Positions 56,020-64,000 of a stretch of DNA of 64,000 nucleotides are shown piece after piece (positions within the stretch are counted from its first letter, which is position 1; every line of letters begins with the position of its first letter). This DNA is from Bacteroidaceae bacterium (lineage in GTDB: Bacteria; Bacteroidota; Bacteroidia; Bacteroidales; Bacteroidaceae): NCBI GenBank assembly GCA_024398475.1, contig JAKSJB010000004.1, positions 78,154 through 142,153 of the forward strand, read 5' to 3'. The notes under the pieces are model-generated. The model ran no database searches. It saw nothing but the letters and a program-made list of their open reading frames with translations, and had not been told where the DNA came from. The position numbers and the translations under genes were made by a program.

Positions 56020-57462
56020 TTATTTCCTGAAGTATTTACCCACAATAGGCAGACTCCTGACCGGAAGGTCGTGATAGAGTATGTGGGCAATAAATGCAAG
56101 AATCAATATCGTGTTGATTATTATCTTCAGCCATACAGGCCATTCCGCAGGCAGCAATTCCATTACCGCAAAGAACGCTGCAGCAATGAGAGTATAGACG
56201 AGGATGGACTTCAGCGGATAGTTTATCGGATAGTATTTCTGACCTACGAAATAAGAGAGAACCATAGCCACTCCATAACCGGCAAAACCGCCCCATGCAC
56301 AAGCCATATAACCATACTTCGGTACGAATATCACGTTGATGGCAATCAATACGGCACAACCAATCGCAGAAAAAACCGCGCCGAAAATCGTCCTGTCAAT
56401 CAGTTTATACCAGAATGAGAGGTTGAAGTAGATACCCATCATGATTTCAGCAGCCATCACAACCGGAACCACACCGAGTCCCACATGATAACTCGAACCA
56501 ATCGCCAGTTTCAGGATATCCAGATAACCAATCACGCAAAGGAAAGCCAACAATGTAAATATGATGAAATACTTCATAGCCACGGCATAGGTTTCCTTAC
56601 TGTCCTTATCCTTTGCCGAACCAAACACGAACGGTTCATAGGCATAGCGGAAAGCCTGAGTAATCAGAGCCATAATCATGGCAATCTTCACGCATGAGCC
56701 ATAGATGCCCAACTGAATATCACAGTCAGCACCGTCATAAATCAAAGGAAAGGCCTGCTTGTCGAAAGTCTGGTTGAGGATACCCGCAATACCGAGCACG
56801 AGAATAGGCCAGGAGTATGTGAACATACGTCGGAGCAGGGAAAAATCAAACTTCCACTCAGCGTGAATGAATTCAGGAATGAAGAAGAACGTGATGAGTC
56901 CCGTACATACAAGGTTTATGACGAAAATGTAAAGAATGTCCCTGCCGTTCAATACGAAGAAATACAGAAGGTTCAGTACGATGCTCAATACTATGAACAG
57001 GAGTTTCAGGAACACGAACTTAATAGGACGTTTCCTGTATCGCAGCAGGCAGAACGGTATTGCCTGAATGGCATCGAGAGCCACCGTCACAGCCATTATC
57101 ATCACATATTCAGGATGTTCCGAGTATTTCAGCCATTCCGAGAGCGGAGTGATGAATCCGAACACCACACCAACGAATACCAAGGCAAGCGTTCCCACTA
57201 CAGCCAAGGAAGTAGAAAACACCGTATCAGGCTTGTCATCACCCTTGTTGGCAAACCTGAAATAAGTCGTTTCCATACCGAACGTGAGAATCACGAGAAT
57301 AAGAGCCGTGTGGGCATACATGTTCGTCACCACACCGAGGCCGCCGTCTTCGGCAGGAAAAATATGCGTATAGAGCAACGAGAGCAGATAATTGAGAAAA
57401 CGTCCCACAATACTGCTCAGGCCGTATATAGCCGTATCTTTTGCCAATCTTCTTAAATCCAT
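56020..57462 (-). CDS. Wzx-like oligosaccharide/lipid flippase (MOP superfamily)
   Basis: The ATG at 57460-57462 (MDLRRLAKDTAIYGLSSIVG) is preferred to an upstream extension. The 480-residue protein has about 12-14 membrane helices, an N-terminal MATE-like half and the C-terminal polysaccharide-synthesis domain. Related proteins flip lipid-linked sugars. No glycan cluster surrounds it, so its substrate is unknown. It lies downstream of ruvB. Confidence 0.87.
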   Translation of the reverse strand: MDLRRLAKDTAIYGLSSIVGRFLNYLLSLLYTHIFPAEDGGLGVVTNMYAHTALILVILTFGMETTYFRFANKGDDKPDTVFSTSLAVVGTLALVFVGVVFGFITPLSEWLKYSEHPEYVMIMAVTVALDAIQAIPFCLLRYRKRPIKFVFLKLLFIVLSIVLNLLYFFVLNGRDILYIFVINLVCTGLITFFFIPEFIHAEWKFDFSLLRRMFTYSWPILVLGIAGILNQTFDKQAFPLIYDGADCDIQLGIYGSCVKIAMIMALITQAFRYAYEPFVFGSAKDKDSKETYAVAMKYFIIFTLLAFLCVIGYLDILKLAIGSSYHVGLGVVPVVMAAEIMMGIYFNLSFWYKLIDRTIFGAVFSAIGCAVLIAINVIFVPKYGYMACAWGGFAGYGVAMVLSYFVGQKYYPINYPLKSILVYTLIAAAFFAVMELLPAEWPVWLKIIINTILILAFIAHILYHDLPVRSLPIVGKYFRK

Positions 57463-57564
57463 TTTCGAATCGATATCGGGTGCAGCAAACTGTTTCACAA
57501 AACAACTGCACACCCCAAAATTTAGTTAATCCTTAATTCCTGCGGGGATACCCAATTACACCCC

Positions 57565-58602
57565 TTAATCAAACAGACTGCCCATACCGGTATCCCTACC
57601 CATAGGCAGAGGACGTCCGAGATGATTGTAGGCAAGTTCCGTGACTTCACGTCCGCGTGGAGTACGTTTCAGGAATCCTTCCTTTATGAGGAACGGTTCG
57701 TATACCTCCTCCACCGTACCGGCATCCTCACCGACAGCAGTAGCAATGGTACCGATACCCACAGGACCCCCCTTGAACTTATCAATGATGGTAGTCAGAA
57801 TCTTGTTGTCAATCTCGTCCAGACCATAGCGGTCGATGTTGAGAGCCTCAAGTGCCATACGCGCAATCTTCATGTTGATGGTACCGTTGCCCTTGACCTG
57901 AGCAAAGTCGCGTACACGTCTCAGCAAGGCGTTTGCAATACGGGGAGTACCACGGCTGCGGCTTGCAATCTCATAGGCAGAATCCCCGTCACACGGAATA
58001 TCGAGCAGTCGTGCGGAACGCATGATAATCCTTGCCAGCACATCAGCATCATAATATTCCAGATGGAGGTTGATACCGAAACGTGCACGGAGAGGCGCCG
58101 TCAGCAATCCGCTTCGGGTAGTGGCACCGACCAGCGTGAAGGGATTCAGGTCAATCTGAATACTCCGGGCAGCCGGACCCTTGTCAATCATGATGTCAAT
58201 ACGGTAATCCTCCATAGCGGAGTAGAGATATTCCTCAACCACCGGACTCAGACGGTGGATTTCATCAATGAAGAGCACATCATTCTCCTCAAGCGATGTA
58301 AGAATACCGGCAAGGTCACCCGGTTTGTCGAGAACCGGACCCGATGTAATCTTGAAGCCCACACCCAGTTCCTGTGCAATAATCTGCGAGAGAGTAGTCT
58401 TACCCAGACCCGGAGGACCATGAAGGAGAGTATGGTCGAGAGGTTCACCGCGGTATTTTGCCGCCTCAACAAATATCTTCAGGTTTTCCACGATCTTATG
58501 CTGACCGCTGAAATCGTCGAAACGCAGAGGCCGAAGGGCATTCTCAAAGTCCTTCTCCTTCGCCTGAACATACTGTTCCTCATGTATGTCAAAGTTATTC
58601 AT
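57565..58602 (-). CDS. ruvB: Holliday junction DNA helicase RuvB
   Basis: The 345-residue AAA+ motor has Walker [11 protein letters not shown], Walker [11 protein letters not shown], sensor I VGATTRSG and the C-terminal winged helix ([20 protein letters not shown]). With RuvA it drives branch migration; ruvA and ruvC are not in the window. Confidence 0.98.
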   Translation of the reverse strand: MNNFDIHEEQYVQAKEKDFENALRPLRFDDFSGQHKIVENLKIFVEAAKYRGEPLDHTLLHGPPGLGKTTLSQIIAQELGVGFKITSGPVLDKPGDLAGILTSLEENDVLFIDEIHRLSPVVEEYLYSAMEDYRIDIMIDKGPAARSIQIDLNPFTLVGATTRSGLLTAPLRARFGINLHLEYYDADVLARIIMRSARLLDIPCDGDSAYEIASRSRGTPRIANALLRRVRDFAQVKGNGTINMKIARMALEALNIDRYGLDEIDNKILTTIIDKFKGGPVGIGTIATAVGEDAGTVEEVYEPFLIKEGFLKRTPRGREVTELAYNHLGRPLPMGRDTGMGSLFD

Positions 58603-58623
58603 TATAAAAAATCAATATTTGGG

Positions 58624-58653
58624 CAAAGATACGAAAATATCCGAACACGACAA
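58624..58653 (-). promoter_or_regulatory. ruvB promoter
   Basis: On the minus strand, -7 TATCTTTG (58624-58631), a 19-bp spacer and TTG (58651-58653), about 21 bases upstream of the ATG. Confidence 0.8.
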
Positions 58654-58753
58654 TTTTTTTAGCCCAACTATCATACATAACACCGGAAATAAGTATTATA
58701 AACTAAAGTTTATCGATTTCTTTTTCGTGTTTTTCCATTAAGCCACAGTACCC

Positions 58754-60802
58754 CTACTGCGGATCCACGTCAAAATACACGGTAAGTCCCGAAGTAGTAG
58801 GAGCAGAAAGCAGACAGTCCCTGATGGCATTCAGTTGCTGCCTTACCAAAGCCGTGGAAAGATTAGGTTCCACCTTCACGATAAACTTTCTTATGTACAT
58901 CGAATGTATGCGCGACACAGGCGGACGGTCCGGTCCCAGCACACGCTCCGTACCGAACGCACCGGTCAGTTGCCTTCCCATCTCCGCCGAGAGTTGTTCC
59001 AGTCTCACAGGGTCCGTATGTTTCAGATACACGTATATGATACGGTTGAACGGCGGGTAATGAAACATGCGGCGTTCATCCAACTGCTGTCGGTACATAG
59101 CCTCATAGTCACCGTTCACCACCTGCGAAATAATCTCGCTGTCAGCACTACGCGTCTGCAGTATAACCCTTCCCCTTCCGTCCTTTCTTCCAGCCCTTCC
59201 CGACACCTGCGTCAGCATGTGGAAGGTACGTTCAAAACTTCTGAAGTCCGGTTGGTTGAGCATCGTGTCGGCATCGAGGATTCCCACCACCGTCACACCG
59301 CCGAAGTCCAGTCCCTTCGTCACCATCTGCGTACCCACGAGAATGTCGTACCTGCGGTCAGAGAAATCCGATATAATCTGTTCGTAAGCACTCCGCGTAT
59401 GAGCCGTGTCAGTATCCATTCTCAGCACCCTTGCCTGAGGAAACAGTTTGGCAATCTGGTCTTCCACACGTTCCGTACCATTCCCCTTACTCACGAACTC
59501 ATGTCCCTCACATGCAGGACATTCCACCGGAAGCGTATAGGTTCTGCCGCAGTAGTGGCATGTAAGACGGGGCATCTGTACATTTCCTGCACCACCCTTA
59601 CCCTTATGGTAAGTAAGCGACACGTCACAATGGGCACACCGAGGCACCCAGCCGCATGTCCTGCACTCCAGGAGATGACTGTAGCCGCGGCGGTTATGAA
59701 ACAATATTACCTGTTCGCCACGTTCAAGAGCCCCCTCCACAGCCTCAAGCAACGTAGGAGAGAAAGCCCCCTTCATGCGATGCTGGAAACGCAGCCGCGC
59801 CGTATCCACGACCTCAATATCCGGAAGGTTCACCCCACCGAAACGCTCCGACAGACGGACATATCCGTAACGCCCCGTCGCAGCAAGGTGGAAAGTCTCA
59901 ATACTCGGAGTAGCCGTACCGAGCAAGGTCTTGGCACCGAACATGCGGGCAAGCATCACGGCAGCCGAACGGGCATGATAGCGCGGAGCAGGGTCCTGCT
60001 GCTTGTACGACGTTTCATGTTCCTCATCCACTATCACCAGTCCCAGATTACGGAACGGCAGAAAAACAGAGGAACGCACACCCAAAATAAGCCTGTAAGG
60101 ATTGTCCGACAGTTGCCGCTTATACACGTTGGAACGCTGCACATCAGTAAACATGGAGTGATACACCCCCATACAGTCGCCGAAAATCAGCGACAGACGG
60201 TCAGTAATCTGAGTAGTAAGGGCAATCTCCGGAAGCAGATAAAGCACCTGCTTACCCTCCGCCATGAACTTCTTGATAAGATGAGTGTAGATTTCCGTCT
60301 TGCCCGAGGAAGTCACACCGTGAAGCAGACAGATGTCCCTGTCAGCGAAAGCATCCACTATGCCGTCGTAAGCCCTCATCTGTGCATCCGACAGTTTTCC
60401 CGCATCCATCATCTGAAGGTCGGGAAGAGTCGGCTCTTGAGCCAAGTCCACCTTCCTGCGCCGCCTGGCAGTACCCTGTTCATGACGGATTTTGGCAGGT
60501 ACGGCAGCATTGAACACCTCTCCCAACGGAGTCATGTAATACAGAGAAATCCATTTCCAGAAATCCATCTGCGACTCAACAGCCACAGCCCCTTCACACA
60601 CAACCTCCATTATAGGTTTTATTTCAAATCCCTGAGGTTCAGAATCATGCACACGCACCACAATACCCACGTGAGTCATCTTCTTTCCGAAACTCACGTT
60701 GACCAGACACCCCACCTTCACCAATCCCTCCATGCTCTCAGGAATGGAATAAGTGTAAGTATCCTGCAAAGGAACTGGTATTGCCACGTCTGCATATTTC
60801 AT
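58754..60802 (-). CDS. priA: primosomal protein N' (PriA) lacking the winged-helix region
   Basis: The 682-residue replication-restart helicase has the N-terminal 3'-binding domain (YADVAIPVPLQDTYTYSIPE), Walker A GVTSSGKTE with K168, DEEH box VIVDEEHETSYKQQ, and the four CxxC pairs of the zinc region (CRTCGWVPRCAHCD, CHYC, CPAC). The segment from VPAKIRHEQG (residue 110) to LSDAQMRAY (144) is only about 30 residues of basic linker. E. coli has a winged helix here, and K230 occupies the place of K168. The rest looks intact. Confidence 0.95.
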   Translation of the reverse strand: MKYADVAIPVPLQDTYTYSIPESMEGLVKVGCLVNVSFGKKMTHVGIVVRVHDSEPQGFEIKPIMEVVCEGAVAVESQMDFWKWISLYYMTPLGEVFNAAVPAKIRHEQGTARRRRKVDLAQEPTLPDLQMMDAGKLSDAQMRAYDGIVDAFADRDICLLHGVTSSGKTEIYTHLIKKFMAEGKQVLYLLPEIALTTQITDRLSLIFGDCMGVYHSMFTDVQRSNVYKRQLSDNPYRLILGVRSSVFLPFRNLGLVIVDEEHETSYKQQDPAPRYHARSAAVMLARMFGAKTLLGTATPSIETFHLAATGRYGYVRLSERFGGVNLPDIEVVDTARLRFQHRMKGAFSPTLLEAVEGALERGEQVILFHNRRGYSHLLECRTCGWVPRCAHCDVSLTYHKGKGGAGNVQMPRLTCHYCGRTYTLPVECPACEGHEFVSKGNGTERVEDQIAKLFPQARVLRMDTDTAHTRSAYEQIISDFSDRRYDILVGTQMVTKGLDFGGVTVVGILDADTMLNQPDFRSFERTFHMLTQVSGRAGRKDGRGRVILQTRSADSEIISQVVNGDYEAMYRQQLDERRMFHYPPFNRIIYVYLKHTDPVRLEQLSAEMGRQLTGAFGTERVLGPDRPPVSRIHSMYIRKFIVKVEPNLSTALVRQQLNAIRDCLLSAPTTSGLTVYFDVDPQ

Positions 60803-60806
60803 AGTG

Positions 60807-60814
60807 CAAAGGTA
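60807..60814 (-). promoter_or_regulatory. -7 element of priA, leaderless arrangement
   Basis: On the minus strand TACCTTTG, only 4 bases before the ATG (60802). A TTG is 23 bp upstream (60838-60840). Transcription would start at or inside the start codon. Confidence 0.65.
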
Positions 60815-60881
60815 CGAAATATCTCAGAAAGACACATCAAACAAAAAGAAAATTTAAGGCTACGACTACACAAAACAATTA

Positions 60882-61040
60882 AACGCAAACCCAAACGCAA
60901 AACCAAAGAGGGCTGAAAGTCCGACACTCTACAGCCCAATCCGTAAGGGTTGGGTATCTGTAGGGCAGATAGACAAAATACTTTAGCCCACAACCCGAAG
61001 GGCTGTGCCGTAGTTTTGCGTTTGCGTTAGGGTTTGCGTT
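60882..61040. repeat. large palindromic repeat element
   Basis: The left arm AACGCAAACCCAAACGCAAAAC (60882-60903) pairs with the right arm at 61013-61040, which carries one extra 6-base unit. Between them are nested hairpins: CTACAG...CTGTAG (60930-60964) and AGCCC...GGGCT (near 60984-61003). REP-type palindromes of this sort occur in Bacteroidetes intergenic DNA. Confidence 0.7.
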
Positions 61041-61073
61041 CTTCCCCCTTCTGGGGGGACAGAGGGGGGCTAC

Positions 61074-61115
61074 TCGTAGACTTGTTGACTCAAAAAGCCA
61101 TTGGTTATGGCTTTT
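61074..61115. repeat. octamer-repeat plus hairpin, family copy
   Basis: TCGTAGAC and TTGTTGAC octamers (61074-61089) run into AAAAGCCAT (61093-61101) and ATGGCTTTT (61107-61115). The same order and nearly the same sequence occur at 63529-63575. Confidence 0.75.
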
Positions 61116-61317
61116 CACCCCCCCTAGATTCTCCAATATGGCTTGTGGGATTCATTTTGGGAACAACAAACCCACTGACAATCGGCATAACTGCTGAAAA
61201 TCAGTGGGTCTGCTTATCTTGTTGTCAATCTTGATAAGATGAATTGGAATTATATCCAAGATTACAATTTACCTAAATTGCGCCAAAGTTAGGTAACTTA
61301 GTTATATTGATAAATCC

Positions 61318-61752
61318 CTACTTATTTGTTATTCTTGTCAGTTCACCATCATCAAAGCCAGCTGTTACTATGCGGTTTGCAATCCAACTCCTTACTTGAT
61401 TGTTTGTCTTCAAACATTTTGCAATGATCAGAATGACTTGGCTTTGAAACTCTTGCCAATCCATCTGCCGGACACTCTTTGAAGTTGGAGTGAGATATTT
61501 ATTTACGGGTTCAAAATCTATTTCACAAGCCCAATCATCATTATTTTCATCATAAACTTTTGATCCTGTAAGGTAAATAGAGCGTCCTTTATCAGACTCA
61601 AACATGCCAAAGTTTAATGCAATAATATCTTCTGGAATATTATTGTTTTGGGTCAGATTCACCAACCAATTGCTGATTTCTGATTCCAACGATTTTGCAT
61701 TGCATGGACTAAATAAAGTACATGACATAATAAGAGATAATAGTTTTTTCAT
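61318..61752 (-). CDS. small secreted protein of unknown function
   Basis: The ATG at 61750-61752 gives MKKLLSLIMSCTLFSPCNAK, a signal peptide; a longer frame with a TTG-type start overlaps the previous gene. The mature part (about 124 residues) is mixed alpha/beta (DWACEIDFEPVNKYLTPTSK, DWQEFQSQVILIIAKCLKTN). It was not recognised. It lies 22 bases downstream of the ATPase gene. Confidence 0.75.
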   Translation of the reverse strand: MKKLLSLIMSCTLFSPCNAKSLESEISNWLVNLTQNNNIPEDIIALNFGMFESDKGRSIYLTGSKVYDENNDDWACEIDFEPVNKYLTPTSKSVRQMDWQEFQSQVILIIAKCLKTNNQVRSWIANRIVTAGFDDGELTRITNK

Positions 61753-61774
61753 CGTCTTTGTGTTTTTTATTATG

Positions 61775-63031
61775 TTATTTACTCCAAATATCAAACTTTC
61801 CTAACAAGAAATCATATAGTCCAACAATCAATATACCATCTTCGTTGTAACCGGAGGTGTAGCGGTCGCCAGCAACGATAATCTTTCGGAATCCGTCTGC
61901 CACTTGCAGAAGGGATGCCTGTTCCTGTACTACCTTCTCTTTTGATGGCAATGCGTATGCAGACTGGATATACAGACGCTCGTCATGACGGTTTACGACG
62001 AAGTCTATTTCTAAATTCCTTCTCTGTAACGTGCCGTTATCATCCCGCTTGAAACTCTCCACCAAGCCGACATCAACAGAAAAGCCATTGCGACGTAACT
62101 CATTGTAAATCACATTTTCCATGGTGTGGGTAGGTTCCAGCTGTCGAAACTCCAAGATAGCATTTCTGATACCCATGTCCTCAAAATAGTATTTCGTTTC
62201 AGTACCAATGTACTTCCTGCCCTTCACATCATATCGCAGAGCCTCGCTTACGAAGAATGCATCTTCAAGACATTCAATATATTTACTAATTGTAGCAGGG
62301 GTGATTTCTACGCCAGCCACAGTCTTGAAAGTGTTAGAAATGCGTCTTACATTAGTGCTTGCTCCAATACCCGAAGCAATGATTCTTATCAGTTCGCGCA
62401 TACCCTCTGGGTTTTTCAGATGGTTATGCTCCAGAACATCCCTGAGATACACAGTCTCATAAATCTCCCTCAGATAGTTCTGCTTGTCTTCTGCATTGTC
62501 CAATTGTGCAACGGCAGGCAACCCACCATATTTATAGTACGACTCCAATGCTTCAGCCTTCTCGCCACCTACAACATCAAAGTATTCTGCAAAGCTCAAA
62601 GGATGAATCCTTATTTCCCAACCACGTCCACGAAACTCTGTTATGACATCTTTTGACAGAAACTTCGCGTTTGATCCAGTCACATAAATCTCAGTGTTGG
62701 GCACACTGAGATAAGAGTTCAGAACATCTTCAAAATCCTTTACCATCTGCACCTCGTCAAGCAGGATGTAGTACTTCTCAGCATCTACCATCTCAGCATC
62801 GATATGCTCCAAAAGTCTGTCAGGATCACGATACTTCTTGTTTCTTCTGTCCTCCATGTTGACCTGTATGATGTGGTCCTCGCTGACACCTTGCTCCAAT
62901 AAGTATTGGCGGAATAGATTGAACACCAGGAAAGACTTGCCACAACGGCGAATGCCAGTTATGACCTTTATCATTCCATTACCGTCGGCTCTGATTAGTT
63001 GCTCAAGATATAATTTGCGTTCAAAAACCAT
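61775..63031 (-). CDS. AAA ATPase with C-terminal DUF4143 domain
   Basis: The 418-residue protein has Walker A G26-IRRCGKS33, Walker B KYYILLDEVQM and sensor VTGSNAKFLS, then a DUF4143 domain (IDFVVNRHDERLYIQSAYAL). This family is abundant and variable in Bacteroidetes, and its cellular role is unclear; a nuclease-like fold of the C-terminus is a guess. It has a good promoter at 63074-63103. Confidence 0.9.
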   Translation of the reverse strand: MVFERKLYLEQLIRADGNGMIKVITGIRRCGKSFLVFNLFRQYLLEQGVSEDHIIQVNMEDRRNKKYRDPDRLLEHIDAEMVDAEKYYILLDEVQMVKDFEDVLNSYLSVPNTEIYVTGSNAKFLSKDVITEFRGRGWEIRIHPLSFAEYFDVVGGEKAEALESYYKYGGLPAVAQLDNAEDKQNYLREIYETVYLRDVLEHNHLKNPEGMRELIRIIASGIGASTNVRRISNTFKTVAGVEITPATISKYIECLEDAFFVSEALRYDVKGRKYIGTETKYYFEDMGIRNAILEFRQLEPTHTMENVIYNELRRNGFSVDVGLVESFKRDDNGTLQRRNLEIDFVVNRHDERLYIQSAYALPSKEKVVQEQASLLQVADGFRKIIVAGDRYTSGYNEDGILIVGLYDFLLGKFDIWSK

Positions 63032-63073
63032 ATTTTAGAGTATATTTTTGTATATTGACACAGATTTGTGTTG

Positions 63074-63103
63074 CAAAAATAGAAATTTTATTTTACATCA
63101 CAA
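63074..63103 (-). promoter_or_regulatory. promoter of the AAA/DUF4143 gene
   Basis: On the minus strand, -7 TATTTTTG (63074-63081), a 19-bp spacer and TTG (63101-63103). A near-palindrome ACACAGATTTGTGT lies just downstream (63059-63072) and might be an operator. Confidence 0.7.
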
Positions 63104-63480
63104 AATAATTATCGGAAATATCCCCAATAAAAAGATTATTTAATTGAATTTGTAAGTCCAGCTTGACGTTTCGTTAAAAACTTTTGTGTATTAACGAAGA
63201 TTGAACAGCAATTTTGATCCCTTCCATCATATAGTCTGTCAATCCCAACAGTCAATTAACCAAATGACAGCATCTGCAAATTGCCGATGCTTATCACGTT
63301 AATTTTTGTTATCTCTTGTTTGCAGTTTGGAGTTTTCAGTAATTTTTGTTTCTGATTTGTTTCTTTTGCCGTTTTTAGCTATATATAAATGTTGATAATC
63401 AGTCTATTACAACCAATCAGGAGATTCTCAAGAAGAAGATTATGATTATTCGGAAGGAATTGCAGTCTAAAACACCCTTA

Positions 63481-63615
63481 AAAATGACAAAATGACTTTT
63501 TGACAAAATGACTTTTTGACTTTTTGACTCGTAGACTCGTTGACTTAAAAAGCCATTGGCCATTAGCTATTGGCTTTTTTGGAGTCTACAAGTCAACGAG
63601 TCAACAAGTCAACGA
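63481..63615. repeat. octanucleotide tandem array flanking a hairpin
   Basis: Eight direct 8-mers run from 63481 to 63544, six of them ending in TTGAC or ATGAC (AAAATGAC x3, TTTTTGAC x3, then TCGTAGAC and TCGTTGAC). A core hairpin AAAAAGCCA...TGGCTTTTT follows. Four 8-mers on the other side are in the opposite sense: GTCTACAA, GTCAACGA, GTCAACAA, GTCAACGA (63584-63615). The array is therefore inverted around the core. Confidence 0.85.
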
Positions 63616-63742
63616 GACTGTGTTTTCTTTTGTTTTTCAAACTGCGCTTGCGCGAAAAAGCCATTGCAGATGACTACAAAGAAAATCATTGGCAACGAAT
63701 ACCACCCGAACGGCTACTTGTTCACTTAAACGCATAGCGTTT

Positions 63743-63871
63743 TCAGTTCATAAATCCATGCATACCGTTGGCAGCCATACATGAGGCAAGTCCGAGTGCT
63801 GAGGCAAGTCCGGTGAGAACTGCAATCAGAATCTTGATGAGCAATCCCAAAGTGTCCTGTGATATTTTCAT
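63743..63871 (-). CDS. smalltalk-type small membrane protein
   Basis: A 42-residue minus-strand ORF, ATG at 63869-63871, reads MKISQDTLGLLIKILIAVLT then GLASALGLASC and ends GMHGFMN. One membrane helix with a small-residue face is predicted. In Bacteroides such genes stand between an HU-family DNA-binding protein and an N-acetylmuramoyl-L-alanine amidase; the amidase is absent on the left, and the HU side would lie just past the edge. Function unknown. Confidence 0.75.
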   Translation of the reverse strand: MKISQDTLGLLIKILIAVLTGLASALGLASCMAANGMHGFMN

Positions 63872-64000
63872 AAGTCAGTTTTGTTTTTAGTCAGTGATTA
63901 GTAATTTGTTTGATTTAGTTTTTCCCTTTGACGACTCCCCCGAAGGGGTAGGGTGTTCAAAATCGACATCTGACCCGAGACGTTTTTTTAAGCTGTTTTG

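Larger units (their letters stand above)
60803..61317. other. 515-bp repeat-rich intergenic region upstream of priA
   Basis: No real gene is seen; a minus-strand frame at 60879-61136 is made of the repeats. It contains the priA -7 element, a large palindrome (60882-61040), a C5/G5 hairpin near 61044, octamer repeats with a hairpin (61074-61115), and inverted repeats ACCCACTGA/TCAGTGGGT (61170-61209) and CTTATC/GATAAG (61213-61239). Confidence 0.7.
63032..63742. other. 711-bp intergenic region with octamer repeat array
   Basis: It holds the ATPase promoter, an 8-bp inverted repeat TTCGTTAA/TTAACGAA (63170-63198) and AT-rich DNA. The octamer array is at 63481-63615, and a hypothetical 19-codon frame at 63670-63729 has no supporting feature. 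No gene is supported. Confidence 0.65.

Noticed and set aside
57622..58662. A 346-codon plus-strand frame opposite ruvB
   Set aside because: RuvB motifs on the other strand are complete; the frame is a shadow.
58835..60916. A 693-codon plus-strand open frame opposite priA
   Set aside because: It mirrors a real gene with clear PriA motifs, has low-complexity His/Arg/Ser composition and no promoter; it is an antisense shadow.
60879..61136. An 85-codon minus-strand frame in the repeat region
   Set aside because: It is made of the palindrome, the C/G hairpin and the octamer units; coding is not credible.
63481..63615. Possible CRISPR array
   Set aside because: Units are 8 bp with no spacers and no cas genes nearby; a tandem/inverted repeat fits better.
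63670..63729. A 19-codon plus-strand frame next to the octamer array
   Set aside because: Too short, no promoter and no recognised family.

Overview
The window is chromosomal DNA of a Bacteroidales bacterium, most likely a Prevotella-like member of the Prevotellaceae. Three things point there. Gene starts are preceded by the Bacteroidetes promoter signature (-7 TAnnTTTG, with a TTG about 19-20 bp upstream) rather than the E. coli type. The gene content includes DPP7-type S46 peptidase, a smalltalk small protein, ProXp/PrdX, and TPR-protein/outer-membrane-barrel pairs. The ribosomal cluster runs rplF-rplR-rpsE-rpmD-rplO-secY-map-infA-rpmJ with no adk. No rRNA, tRNA, CRISPR array, transposase or phage gene was seen.

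Layout. (1) 1-17.7 kb, minus strand: one ribosomal supercluster, rpsL-rpsG-fusA-(S10 operon)-(spc operon)-(alpha operon), ending in an rpoA cut by the window edge. S4, S14 and L36 are zinc-free forms. (2) 18.2-25.4 kb: a TonB-C-domain protein diverging from a purine/cell-shape unit (purH IMP-cyclohydrolase domain, mreB, mreC, mreD, mrdA, rodA), i.e. the rod-shape elongasome. (3) 25.6-32.5 kb, plus strand: macrodomain protein, orphan membrane protein, thioredoxin, small acidic protein, YugP-like zinc protease, rpoN, PAP2-like protein, purE, ispG. (4) 32.7-37.8 kb, plus: a 948-residue periplasmic TPR protein, an outer-membrane barrel, and a secreted Dabb protein. (5) 37.8-41.8 kb, minus: metK-GT4-GT2 and a ProXp-type deacylase. 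(6) 41.9-45.3 kb: secreted PNPOx-fold protein, facing a tight operon TM2 - AAA_15-like ATPase - DUF4435/TOPRIM-like protein - DUF3109. (7) 45.8-52.1 kb, plus: ABC-F ATPase, M13 peptidase, sugar nucleotidyltransferase, secreted EEP nuclease/phosphatase, and a 106-residue HExxH protein. (8) 52.1-60.8 kb, minus: gamma-carbonic anhydrase, DUF2752 and two dispanins, DPP7-like S46 peptidase, Wzx-like flippase, ruvB, priA. (9) 60.8-64 kb: repeat-rich, AT-rich DNA with a small secreted protein, an AAA/DUF4143 ATPase and a smalltalk gene.

Best candidates for something new: the ATPase plus DUF4435 pair, which has the parts of the PARIS anti-phage system in a compact form; and a recurring loss of whole accessory domains in housekeeping enzymes. 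IspG has lost the A* domain typical of Bacteroidetes, PriA the winged-helix region, PurH the AICAR-transformylase half, PurE its C-terminal helix, and the ABC-F a helical stretch. Two dispersed short-period repeat families (8 bp and 11 bp) and two probable leaderless genes (priA, ABC-F) are also notable. Comparisons with Bacteroides homologues are from memory and were not computed.
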